From the NCBI GenBank assembly GCA_033439765.1, contig JAULSN010000011.1:186001-250000 (forward strand): a DNA stretch of 64,000 nt, written 5' to 3'. Every line of letters starts with the position of its first letter. The first letter of the stretch is position 1. Both the position numbers and the translations under genes were made by a program. The stretch is from Lasiosphaeria ovina (Eukaryota; Ascomycota; Sordariomycetes; Sordariales; Lasiosphaeriaceae). Of this stretch, positions 1 through 11,035 are shown piece after piece. A model generated the notes under the pieces. It was given only the letters and a program-made list of their open reading frames with translations. It did no database searches and was not told the DNA's origin.

Positions 1-128
1 TACACACTGCGAATGCCCTCACCCTTGACTGATTTGTGCGCCATTTAGCTTCTGGGATATTTTGCCTCGGCAGTTTCATCTTCCGCTATTGAGATCCCAG
101 TCACCAGTGTCTCAAGTGACTGTGGGCG

Positions 129-2031
129 ATGGATGATTCAACATCCTGTAACATCGAGGTAAACCCCGATATCATCGGGATAGGGGTACGTATCTTCGTG
201 ACATGGTAGGTATCTACCTCATTGGCAGAGAGCTAACTAGCAAGGTCCGGGTTGCGCTCTACGTACAAGCGCTCGCCGGGCCCATCGCGTCGTTTGCGGC
301 CCCAAAGGGCTCGAGGAAGCTGCTTGCCCTCGCCAATAAGACCATGGGGTTTATGGGGCTTGCGCTGCTCATCACCTCATTCAGCTTCGCCGGAAAACAT
401 GAGCTCGATTTGTTCCACGCCTTGTGTCTATTCCACCTCATCGGTCTCGTTGGGCTCTCTATCAGCGGAGCTGGCGAAGAGAAACACTCCAGTTCAGTCG
501 TTGAATTTGGTTCTCGAGTGCTGCACTACCTTGGATTGCTCGGGTTCTTCATCTTCCAAATCTACGTTTTTGCCACGGCCCCCACCTTTGGACCCCAACC
601 GGAATGCAACGACGGTGTCAGGTACGTTCTATTCGGAATCGACACTCCTGCCACTAGCCCAGCGTTCCGTGGGCTCTTCATTGCCATGTTTGCGATCATG
701 TTGTTTGTTTCGGTACTATCACTCCTCAGAGACGAAAGCGACGAGAGCGACGAGAATAAGGGTGATTATATCATGGGCAAGATACTCGAGACTGTTCTTC
801 GACTCCTTTGTTTCGGCGAGGGGGCGATATTTCTTCTCCTGATGGCATTTTTTGCAAAGATGAAAAAGTCGCGACAAGAAGATGATGGCAAGGAAGGCTA
901 TAAGTTGCTTGGGGAGGTTGTCGGCCGTTCGTATGTCATTGTGATGTTGGAGCTAATTATCCATCGCAACTCGGATTCGAGCACCGCCAACGAATGGGGG
1001 TTCGGCCAAATACTGTCCATGGTTCTTCTTCTAGGCCCACTTGCGGAACTGGTCTCCGGATACTCCGAATCTAAAGGTATGGTCAAACCTCCTGGGCTCT
1101 TGCTAATTGCGCTAACTGTTGTCCTCCAAAGGCCCCAGCTTTACACATAATGACCGCTTCAGGTTCTTCCTCCAACGTGTGTTATGGCAACCCCGGTCGT
1201 CTGTTGTTTACACTGCAGGGTTAACTCTAATACATGACTAACAGCATTGATACGCATTGTTGTATCCGCTGTGGATCTCGCAATTTGCGCGGCGGGAGGC
1301 GCAGCCGCCGCAGCAACGGGTGCCCACGTCAATGGTGACCCAGTGACAAGCGGAATTGTCAGGTATGGAGCGCTCGGGGGCGTCATCGGCTCTGGTGTCC
1401 TAGGGGTCTGCGTTTTCGTCGCTAAAGCCGCCTCAACCGTGACGTCGAGCACTCTCGTATTCGCGGTCTCGCCGCTGGGTGCAGGCTTTGCTATTGCTCT
1501 AGCAATTTGCAACAGGGTCCTAGGAGAGGCGCCTAATGCTATACTACTTGGAGCTATCCTGGGCGGAATACCGACGATTTTTGGCAGCAGTTGGAACGCG
1601 GCCGGAGGTACGTTCATACCCAGATTCTTCCAGATGTTCCTCCGGCTTCTTGACGTGTATCATTGAATAGGACCAAACCGCTCTCTCCTCATAATGGCCG
1701 ACGCCGTAAGGGCAAGTAGTGATGCCATTGGCCTTTCTCTCTTCGTCGTTAGTATACTCGCCGCGCTTGCCGGTATCGGATTCGACGCGATTGGAGGAGC
1801 AGTATTCGCCCAAGTTGCCCGTACCAACGGTAAGCTGTGAGACCAGCGAGTACTGTCATTAACTAAGACCACTGACAGGCGTCCCTAGGCTTTCCAATTT
1901 GTACCCTGGGCTCTGCTGCCGCGGCTGGGGCTGTCTACAGCGTTATAGTCTATATCCTGCACATCCCGCAGTCGATCGGCTGGATCTCCCTGAGTCGGGG
2001 CCACCACCCGAGTTTCAGTGATAGTGACTAG
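129..2031 (+). CDS. Multi-pass fungal membrane protein, six exons
   Basis: Uncharacterised integral membrane protein of 532 aa. Exons are 129-185, 245-1076, 1132-1176, 1245-1607, 1671-1829 and 1889-2031, and all five introns are GT-AG of 55-68 nt. The longest simple ORF begins at 203, but that stretch is intron: the ATG at 129 gives a short soluble N-terminus and splices to give NPDIIGIGVRVALYVQ, a motif I recall from a fungal membrane-protein family. Many hydrophobic stretches follow (about ten), with an acidic, Ser-rich loop (DESDESDENKG) near residue 190 and a Gly/Ala-rich helix near the start of exon 4. The C-terminus is polar (GHHPSFSDSD). No catalytic motif was seen and the function is unknown. 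The start and splice model are well supported by frame continuity. Confidence 0.78.
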
Positions 2032-2812
2032 GACAAACTTGGCGGGTTTAACGGCCTAGTGTACTCGTGATCGAAACGACTGGAATACCTGTTGGGGAGA
2101 AATTAAATGGGCGGGTGGAATGAGATACCGGAACTAGGAAGCTACTTCAAGAGGAAAAACAAGAAGAGAAAATGGAGAAAAGGAGAAGGAAAACCTTGTT
2201 TAAGCGAATGGTGATCGCCTTGTCGAATCATGTCTTCTAGTTTGTTGCTAATTAAAACGCCGAAACGCAGCGCATGTAAACAGCAGGGTTGGAGGTTCAA
2301 GCAGCGGCTCTGGCTCTGGTTGTCGGGTGTAACTAATTGCGCCATATCCATTCCGAATTACTAACGTAAATACAGTGAGTTCAGGCTTACAAATTGCCTT
2401 AGCGGGTGGAATTCGCCCGGGGGGGAGATCCTGCCATTCCTGTGGCAGCTGGCCAGGGAAGCTCGGGGGAGCTGCCAAGCAATTAAGCTCACTGCCGTTG
2501 AATTGCGAATCACCTCGGATTCCAATTAGTAATTCGCAATGACGGCATTGCCTAAAGAGGCATTCGTGATCGGGGTTTGGAATGTGAATATTAAGATATA
2601 AGAGCGTCTTTGTTTGCGCATTTGCATCTCCAATTATCTAATATTCACAACCTCAAGGCTCTAAGCCGTTCCCCTTCCTCTTCCTCTTCCTCTTCCTCTT
2701 CCTCTTCCTCAGCACAGCTATTCCGCAACAGCCTCCGAGCCCCTTAACCCTCCATCATCGACCTTCAGCACTGAAGCCATAACCCTAACCCCAGAAAGCA
2801 AACAAACACGCC
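2032..2812. other. Intergenic, with leader of the Gal80-like gene
   Basis: No supportable gene. The short ORFs here have no coding character. The last 140 nt carry a pyrimidine-rich hexanucleotide repeat just before the next start codon, probably in its 5' leader. Confidence 0.5.
2674..2710 (+). repeat. CTTCCT hexanucleotide repeat
   Basis: About six tandem CTTCCT units, about 100 nt upstream of the ATG at 2813. Pyrimidine-rich tracts are common in fungal core promoters and leaders, and a role in transcription-start placement is inferred. Confidence 0.8.
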
Positions 2813-4023
2813 ATGGCACCCATCCGCATCGCCATCGTCGGCCTCTCGGCATCGGCCAAGACTGCCTGGGCCAGCCGTGCCCACCTGCCATATCTCCTGT
2901 CGGCGCGGGGACGAGAGCGCTTTGAGATCGTGGCGTTGCTCAACTCGTCTGTCGACGCGGCGAAGGCGGCCATCGCCACCTACGAACTGCCGGCCACGAC
3001 GAAGGCCTACGGCGACCCGGACGCGCTTGCCGCCGACCCGGACGTCGACCTCGTCGTCGTCAACACGCGCGTCGACGTCCACCACGCAGTCACCCGCCCC
3101 AGCGTTGCCGCCGGGAAAGCTGCCTTCGTCGAGTGGCCGCTGGCCCAAGATGTCGCCCACGCCCGCGACCTGGCCGACCTCGCCCGCGAGAAGGGCGTGC
3201 TCGCCAAGAGCGCCGTCGGCCTGCAGGGCCGCCTCTCTCCCGTCGCCAAGGCCGTCCGCGCCGCCCTCGACGCCGGCCGCATCGGCAAGCTGCTCAGCGT
3301 CGAGGTCCGCGCCTTTGGCGGCACCAACGACCGCGACGCCGTGCCCAACACCCTCACCTACTTCCTTGACCGCGACGTCGGCGGCCACATCTACTCCATC
3401 GGCGCCGCGCACTGTAAGCCAGGCTCATCCATCTAGAGTGCGCAGTAGAGCAGAAGTAACTAACGCGTGCGGTTGTAGTGATTGACCTCGTGCAGTCCGT
3501 CGTCGGCGAGGTGGAGTCGCCGCAGGCGCAGTTCACTTTGCAGCGGCCGATCGTGACGATCAAGGACGTGGCGACGGGGGCGGCCATCGGGACCGCGCCG
3601 TCCAACGTGCCGGACCTGATCCTGATCAGCGGCACGCTGGCGCCGTCGGCGATCGTGGCGCCGCACGGCGCGTCCCTGCACTACCGCTACCGCCGCGGCC
3701 AGCAGTTCCCCGGTGACCCGGCGCTGACGTGGACGCTGGCCGGCGAGACGGGCGAGATCAGGGTCACGTCGGAAAAGTCGGCCACCATCTCCGTCATCAA
3801 CGACTTCCCGCCCACCATCGAGCTGTACGACTTCGCTACCGGCGCCGTCGAGCCAATCCCCTGGCAGTGGCTGCCCTGGCAGGAGGAGCTGCCTATCTTC
3901 GCCCGCGGCATCGGTGCTATATACGAGGCCATTTCTGGGGGCAAAGGCGGCCAGGTTACGTTTGAGGACGCGCTCAAGAGGCACGAGCAGCTCGAGGGGC
4001 TGCTGGCGCCGTGGAAGGCTTAA
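2813..4023 (+). CDS. Gal80-like Gfo/Idh/MocA protein
   Basis: A 381-aa protein from exons 2813-3413 and 3479-4023. The 65-nt intron (branch CTAAC) joins GAAH to LIDLVQ in frame. The N-terminus is a Rossmann fold (IRIAIVGLSASAKTAW), followed by the AxLPYL, NSS and VNTRVDVHH segments typical of Gal80 and its relatives. In catalytic Gfo/Idh/MocA dehydrogenases the NAD(P)-site motif is EKP; here it reads EWPL (near residue 105), as in Gal80, so the usual lysine is absent. GHIYSIGAAH starts the C-terminal sheet domain. It may be an NAD(P)-sensing regulator or an atypical dehydrogenase; in fungi without a canonical GAL switch the role is unknown. The product is cytosolic or nuclear, with no signal peptide. 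It ends 224 nt from the convergent next gene. Confidence 0.85.
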
Positions 4024-4247
4024 TTGGGGGATGCAGTGTGTCTTCAGTTTGTGATGACAACGAGACGAGTGAATGAATTTCAGTTTTCAGCCGACAAGCA
4101 CAGGAACTTAGGAAGAAAGAACAGAAAGAAAAAGAATACCTTGCTTGTTTGTTTACCCTGGCAACCTATTTTTGACCACGTAGTAGTACCCAACCAGCTA
4201 CCTTAGAGTAAACATGCCTATTTTACCTCTTCCACCCCCGGAAATCC

Positions 4248-5395
4248 CTAAAACGTCTGAGTGCCGACCCACACGGGGTCCGAGGTGCAGGTAAACACGT
4301 CGCTGTTGAAGTTGCGGTCGCACGCCGCCTGCATGAACTCGACGCCCACAGCATCGAACGAGCTACTCACAGGAATTTGTCAGAAAGAAACGCCAACCAA
4401 CCAAGTCGTGAATTCAGGCATCAGAACTTACGAATCTCCACAGTCCCAGTGCTGCGACACCTGCACCATGTTCAGCACGGGGTCGAAGGTGAACGCAGCC
4501 GTCGTGCCGGTGCCAGTCCCCGCCGACTTGCACGTGCCCTCAAAGGTGCCGTTCTTCTGGCCCGAGGGCGCGCAGCTGAACGCGCTGCCGTCGGCGAGGT
4601 TGGTCAGCGCAAACGACGGGCCCGTGTCGGCGGGCAGCGGGCGCGTCGAGTCGGGCGCCGACGACCCGGGAGCCATCTGGTACTGCCGCAGCCACTTGTC
4701 CAGCCGCCACGACTGGTACGTCTTGGCGCCGGTCTGGCACGATGTCGGTGTTGTGGCTGCGGCCCCCTCGACGGTCGTCTTGAGTGTCGTGCTGACCCGC
4801 AGCGTCGGCCGGTCGCCCGTGCTCGTGCTCTTGGGCACGCAGAAGCTCGACCCGTCAGCTGTCGTGCAGTTGAAGTCGAGGTTCAGCGAGCCCGTCGCCA
4901 GGCCGTCGGATCTGGTCGGGGCTTGTTAGCATCTTTCGTCTCTGACCTTTTTTCTTGTGTGCAGATAGGATGATATGTCCAAAGAGCAACGCACCCGCGC
5001 TTGTCGGAGCAGGCAAACGTGTGCGACAAGTAGACCGTCTTCTTCTTCCAGTCGACGGCAAACGAGACGGTCTTGTCGGCGCCGGAGCCTGCGCCGGTCC
5101 AGATGCAGTCGGACCACACAATGTTGGGGCCGCCCTCGAACCAGCCGGCCCAGGTCTCGGGCCACTGCGCCACGCACTCGTACAGCGGCGTCGAGCTCGT
5201 GCCCAGGCTGGCCGCGATCGTCGACAGGTGGCTGCTCTTGTTCGGGTCCGGCCCGTCGTACCGCACCTCGATGAAGCGGTACTGGAACGTCTCGGACGCC
5301 GCCGTCGCGCCACACACCCGCGCCCCGCTGGCCCCCGGCGCCAGCCACGCCGCCGCTGCGGCCAGACTACTCACTGCTGCCACGCCGTTCCGCAT
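4248..5395 (-). CDS. Secreted protein with two related Cys modules
   Basis: Uncharacterised 332-aa secreted protein. Exons on the minus strand are 5395-4995, 4911-4432 and 4365-4248, with introns of 83 and 66 nt. A signal peptide is clear (MRNGVAAVSSLAAAAAWLA, then APGASG). The two halves look alike: each has a Cys followed by a TGAGSGADKTVSFAVD-like or SAGTGTGTTAAFTFD-like strand, then VYLSHTFACSD or VQVSQHWDCGD, then a hydrophobic segment and another Cys. The second intron has tandem acceptors (GAG-TAG), so one Ser may be present or absent. No enzyme motif was seen. It could be a cell-wall or apoplastic protein; the family is not recognised. Confidence 0.75.
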
Positions 5396-6609
5396 CGTGA
5401 AGCTGAGAGCTTGGGCGGTGGGAGAGAGAGGAATGGGGGGTTTCGATCATAGCATGCACAACACGAGAGGAGTGCTGGTCGCGGACAAGGGTCGGATCTC
5501 GTCGAACGCGGCCCTGGCGTCCTGGGTACCGGGTATATAACACACATGGATGGGACTTGCACCACCGTGTTTGCAGCCACGGCAGCGGCAACGGCCGAGT
5601 GAGGGGACAGGCGAGCTCAAGCTCGGCTCATCCGCCATCTCGGCGGCTGCTCGCAAACAGAATTTGCCATGGGTTTTGCCATTGGCCGTACCAGACCCGG
5701 ACATGGCTGTTCCCACCTGTGCCCAGGGTGCTGGATTCGCTTTCGGAGCTCAGCCAGCCAGCCCTATTTTGCCGTCTGGTAAGTGGCCATCCGATGACAC
5801 CGTCCGTCTCCTTCCTCGCCCTTGCAATAATACCCTGATCGGGGTTTACCGGCCCTCTCCCCCCCTTCGAACACGGGACAGGTGCAAGCCCACAAAAAAT
5901 AAAGATACCCACCAGCGGCCCACCGTCGAGTCTTCTAGAACACTCAGCTTATCTGGGCTGGACATGGTATCGTGTGGGAATGGGGGGATCCATCCTGATT
6001 TTTCCGTCTTCAACCCGTCCCGGGACGCAAGCGCGGCGGCCTGTGGTGTGTGTGGTCTGGTGCGGTGAGGGTGAGGTGGGCGGGAACAGGAATTGCATTC
6101 CCTCTGTATCTCGTGTTTAGCCCGAATTCTACCAGATTGCCCTGTGGCAGCCGAGCCGCTGCCCTCGCTGTGCGACGAAGGCGGGGGAACCTTCGACGTT
6201 ATATTGATTCGGAAGATTAAACCGCCAGCAGAGAGAAAGAGAATGATGAGCATCGTCCCCCACCGCCGAACACCCCCCTTCGCATCTGCCGGCACCAAGC
6301 CAATATGCGCCAGTATCGCCTCTGCCCAGCTCGAGGGCGGGCAGCGGCATTGGCGCTGGCTTTACCCTGACCGGGATGCCGTGCTAATAATTAATGATTG
6401 GCGAATTGGTGAATTGGTGAGGGAGTCGGGTCGTGATAAGTGACGGCCGGAGTGTTTTGATATCTCTGTTTCCCCTGCTTGCCTGTCCACCAGTTCCGGG
6501 TTCGTCGCAAAGTCTGTCTCGGTTTGCAGCCTCTCTTTCCTTCCCCTCTCTCCACCAGGCTCAGCAGCACCAGGTATAGCTCGACATCTCTCGTGTCAAA
6601 CCTGTCAAG
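5396..6609. other. Divergent intergenic region
   Basis: A 1.2-kb region between two divergently transcribed secreted-protein genes. Open frames on both strands overlap one another and lack introns, domains or codon bias, so I read it as promoter DNA for both genes. Confidence 0.5.
5533..5540 (-). promoter_or_regulatory. TATA-like box of the two-module secreted gene
   Basis: TTATATAC on the minus strand, about 140 nt upstream of the start codon at 5395. It fits a TATA box with a long leader and is not proven. Confidence 0.4.
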
Positions 6610-7837
6610 ATGCAGTGGAAGACGGCCCTTGGTCTGGCGGCGCTGGCGCAGGCGGCGGCAGCGCAGCAGATGATCCGGTTCGGGTGCTCTCAGCTGCTGA
6701 TCGGCCGGCTGGATCCGCTGGTGAACCCGGGGATACCAATGTCGCCGCACGTCCACCAGATCGTCGGCGGCAACTCGTTCAACGTCAGCATGGACCCGGC
6801 CACGCACGACCTGGTCAAGGACTCGTCGTGCACGTCGTGCACCTTTTCCGAGGACTTCTCCAACTACTGGACCGCCGTCATGTACTTCCGCGCGCGCAAC
6901 GGCACGTACAAGCGGGTGCGCCAGTTCCCCAACGCCGGCCTTCGCACCGACGGCGGCGTGACCGTCTACTACATCCCGCCATACGACGGCAAGACGACCG
7001 TTACGGCCTTCAAGCCCGGCTTCCGCATGCTCGTCGGCGACGCCGGCCTCGACACCCCCAAGGGCATGCAGCGCCAGCTGTGCCACCGCTGCCTGTCGCA
7101 GTCGGGCGACCGCGGCGGCGCTCCCTGCACCGGGTCTGATACGCAGACCTTCCCGCCCCGGTCGTGCGACGGCGGCATCCGCACCACCATCACCTTCCCC
7201 ACCTGCTGGGACGGCAAGAACACCGACAGCCCCGACCACAAGAGCCACGTCGCCTACCCGGCCACGGGCTCGTTCGAGTCTACCGGCACCTGCCCGCCCA
7301 CGCACCCCGTGCGCCTGCCCCAGCTCATGTACGAGGTCATGTGGGATGTAAGTTCTTGTGTCTGGATCCAGCCAAACCATAATCATTTCATCTTGCTGAC
7401 ACAGACACCCCCTGCAGACCCGGGCCTTCAACGACAAGTCGATCTGGCCCGAGGACGGATCGCAGCCGTTTGTGTGGAGCACGGGCGACCAGTAAGTCTT
7501 GTCCCTGGAGCACATTAGCTGCGATTAGCTGCGTATAAATACTGACGTTTGCACAGCGACGGATATTCGCAGCACGGCGACTACGTGTTTGGGTGGAAGG
7601 GCGACTCGCTGCAGCGCGCGCTCAACGCGCACTGCGGCAACGCCGTGTGCAAGGAGCTGCGCACGCAGACGTCCGAGGAGGCCCAGCGCTGCACGCTGCC
7701 GCAGAATATTGCCGAGGATGTTGACGGATGTGAGTTTTTTTTCTTCTTTCTTTTCTTTCAAGACGGGAAATGGAAACATGTGACTAACAGAATCAACCAC
7801 AACAGGGCTCGTGAAGATTCCCGGCATGGACATGTGA
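6610..7837 (+). CDS. DUF1996 secreted protein
   Basis: A 338-aa protein from exons 6610-7347, 7418-7491, 7557-7729 and 7806-7837. A signal peptide ([20 protein letters not shown]) precedes the DUF1996 hallmark: RFGCSQL, then RLDPLVNPG and [13 protein letters not shown]. Later conserved pieces are [40 protein letters not shown] and [17 protein letters not shown]. Intron phases join GD to [10 protein letters not shown] and VDG to [10 protein letters not shown]. Members are secreted or wall-associated fungal proteins of unknown activity, and no WSC or other extra domain follows here. The length fits a single-domain member. Confidence 0.92.
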
Positions 7838-8245
7838 TTGGTCGATCAATAACGGGATACGCATTTCTGGTTTCATGTCTTTCGTGCCGTTGCCGTGGTC
7901 TCCTAGATTCCGTTTTGCTTCCATCATGTCGCGCTTCACGACCATTGCTCTCGTCACTGGGCCAGTTGTCACAGTATACCTCGCAGCCCCTGCTTAGGAA
8001 CTTGCTGTGATGTCATAAGAGAGGTGACTGAAGCTGGTCGAATGGATAGGCCCAAAACTGAGACCTGCTTGTAAAATACCGAGCCCAATAAATCGAACCC
8101 TAACCTCTATGCCTTGATCCAAATCCTTGTATCTAGACCCTTCAAGACGACGGCCTCAAAATGTGAGCCACGGCTAAATTGTCGCCAAAATGGGGTGATA
8201 TTAATGCAAAACATTTGAGCCATCACCGTCGCAGATAATTAGCTT
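7838..8245. other. Convergent 3' intergenic region
   Basis: Tail-to-tail spacer between the DUF1996 gene and the methyltransferase fusion. It presumably holds both 3' ends (an AATAAA-like AATAAA at about 8087-8092), and no gene was seen. Confidence 0.45.
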
Positions 8246-10919
8246 CTACGCCACATTCAGAACGCTTGGATTTCGCCGGGGCTTGTTTTTCCCATCTCTA
8301 GGTACCCGATAGCCGTCCGGTTTTCGGCCGATGCAGAGGTATCTGGGCCATGTTCAACCTTGTCAGCCACATTATCGATAGGGTTCAAGGAAGGGGTGGA
8401 GAGGGAGGGGGCACTTACACGGGAAAGTAGGCCTGGAAAGGTCACGTCAAAATTAGCGGTTGCTCTAGCTTGATTATCGAGGGATAAAAAGGAAAAGAGC
8501 GGATGGGATGGAGTCGTCATAGTAGTTAACCCATAATTACCATGAAAGCTGGGTTGTCAGCTTCAGCGCGGGCTTGGGCTACAAGGAGAGCAATATCTGT
8601 GTTCGACATGCTATTTCACCGTCAGCATACAATGCTTGGATTGAGACTTTATTGTCAGCCTCAGACCCACCCCAGCATCGTTGAAAATGGGTATTGCGCC
8701 AGCGAGGACAGGAGGCGCTGCGTGTTCAGTCGGTTCGCATCGCCGACTGCTTTGTCTCGGGCATCTATTTCGTCACCGTGTCAGCCCGCAACCGCCAAGC
8801 GCCAACTGATCACCTTACCATTGGACCAGCCGCACAGGGGCAATATGATTAAACGTGACTCGACCTCGACGAATCCTGCCTCAGTCATCCGGTTCTGCAA
8901 GCGGAGTGGCGCCTGAGGATCTTTGTACGGTTGCGTACTCTCCAGATATCTCTGAGACCACACATGCAGTGCGTGATCTTGCTCCTTCAGTTAGTGTACG
9001 CGCAATGGGGGGCCTCTGTATGACATACTCTTAGTTAGTGTTCCATTATCAGATTGGGCATTGAAATAGACTTCAACCATCTGACACCAGCCCCTTGGCT
9101 GTAGAACGCGTAATATGTCTTGCATGTAGCCGGCCCAACGGTTTGCATGGATACCGCCTGACATCATTCTACTGTGCACCATATCAAAGTGGTTTGTCGG
9201 GAAGGTTGAGCTGTCTGTTCGTTAGTGCTTGATAATATCAGGCTGGTGCTGTAGGGTGTCTTACGGGCTATTGAGGTCGTCCACCTGCAGATCCAGATTG
9301 CGAGGAAAAACATTCGGAATCGGGTACGGGTACATATCTATTCCAATGACCTACGTTGGGGGTACCGTCAGCTGGGCGAGGGCGGGCTGGAGGAAAGGCG
9401 ACGGAGACAACAAACCTCGCAATTGGGGTACTGTTCGGCGACGTCTATTGCCCACGACCCACATCCATAGCCGCAGTCCAGTATTCTTCGCGGACGTAGC
9501 ACGGGAGGGAATATGAGCCTGTTATCGAACATCGCTTCAAAGATGCGGTGCATGTCGCTGAGGCGCTCAGCTTCGTCCTAGTTTTGCCAGCACGAATCAT
9601 TAACGCGGAGATCGGAAACGCAGGCAAGGACGGAAGCTAATTACTCACTTCATCAACTGGAGCAAAATATATGCCATTTTCCACCGCATAGCGTTGGTAC
9701 TGTCGGCCGTTATGCTCCACGGTCTCCAGGTACGCCGCGTCGACGGGTATGGTGTCGGGGGCGTCATTGGACCTGACGGGAACGGAGAAAGACTGAGTCG
9801 TGCCCTCGCGGGCGTGAAAATTGTCTAGCCGTTGTGTAGCGGGGGCTGGGGAACCTTCCGTCTGAGCCGCAATTTGGGTTGACCTGTCGTAAGCGTACTC
9901 AAGTTTGCAGCTAGAGCTAATTTTACGACAGTATGATAGGTTGTTAGAGGTTTGAATTGGGATGAATGCGTCGGCGGGAAGGCATCTGAAAGCAAGCTCG
10001 ATATTTGTGACGAGAGAGCTTAGCTGGTCAAGTTTGGTGTGAATGCCGGCAACCTGGCCATGAATGCTGACAGGCGGTGTATTTCGCTTCCTTCGTAGAA
10101 GGCGACTATTGACCTCTGTTGACTCCTTTACGCCCTCGAGTATCTGGGTATGGGTGGTCATCAATGTTCTGAGATCGTCAAGTAAGGAATTGGCGGTCTG
10201 AAGGCACTCCGAGGACTGAGCTTGATCATTGCGGCTACTTTGAGAAGCGTGAAGCAGGTCCTGGAGATTATTCGTGACGGCGAGCAAAGATTCCGACTGG
10301 GTGTCCATCATGACTGCGAGTTTGCTGTCGAGTGTTTCGGACAGCTTGGTTTCCAGCGCGGATTCGATGGCGACTGAGACGCGAGACTGAATCTCTCCGG
10401 GTAGCAAAAGGGTTTGCTGACTACAGGGAATAAGCTATCAGGTTCCATGTGAGCGCGTGAGCTGCTTTAGAATGACAAGTATACATACACGATTTGCTGG
10501 CTGAGTATGACCAGGATTGCAGTCAGAGGCCCGGCAATCCTGTCACGCAGCTTCTTGACCTCTTTCGAGGTGCTGAGCGCCCATTGGAGTTTGCGAGGGA
10601 CGGAAGCAAGTCGGGACTTGGAGGGCGCGGCTCCAAGGCCATTGTCGAAAGTCTTGCTGATATGAGCCAGGAATGATCGCAATGGCCTGTCAATCTGCTC
10701 GCAAAGTTCGTGCAGGCCGTCGGAATGTTCCACTTCCAGGGCCTGAGAGCCTGCCTGGAAGGCGTCGAGGTGCCTTAGGGTGGCCGAAAGAGTCTGCAGA
10801 AAAGCCGAGTCTTGTTGGTAATCCGACGAAGCGCCTCCGCTGTCTTTCAGCGCGATGCGGACCTTGTTGAGCAGCGACGAGGCTGCGACAATGTCGCCTA
10901 CCGACCACCCAAACGACAT
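8246..10919 (-). CDS. STAND-type N-terminal domain fused to LaeA-like methyltransferase
   Basis: A 688-aa protein in ten exons: 10919-10489, 10420-9649, 9577-9416, 9350-9265, 9210-9029, 8977-8819, 8764-8671, 8610-8541, 8432-8419 and 8342-8246. Lengths sum to 2,067 nt, exactly 689 codons. Residues 1-145 (MSFGWSVGDIVAASSLL, KDSGGASSDYQ, LSATLRHL) look like the helical N-terminal domain found on fungal STAND and related proteins. Residues 145-360 are helical or low complexity. Residues 360-650 are a LaeA/UMTA-like SAM-dependent methyltransferase: NGRQYQRYAVENGIYFAP, motif I ILDCGYGCGSWAID (433-446), VIGIDMYP, HFDMVHSRMMSGG, WCQMVEV, and the C-terminal AYFPVYLCIGRKP. The C-terminus requires a 14-nt microexon. 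The methyl acceptor is unknown. LaeA relatives act in the nucleus on secondary metabolism; a role here is inferred. Confidence 0.85.
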
Positions 10920-10992
10920 GATCAGGATACCAAAGCTGATGAAGGTGACCAGATGCTCGAGGTAGGTAAACCATTAAACGAAGTGGTAATGC

Positions 10993-11035
<43 letters not shown>

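Noticed and set aside
203..1150. Single 315-aa membrane ORF starting at 203
   Set aside because: The first 42 nt are intron and the last part reads through another intron. The spliced six-exon model keeps family motifs and extends both ends.
2776..2792. Telomere-like CCCTAA repeats
   Set aside because: Only two units (AACCCTAACCCC) inside a gene leader; not a telomere or interstitial array.
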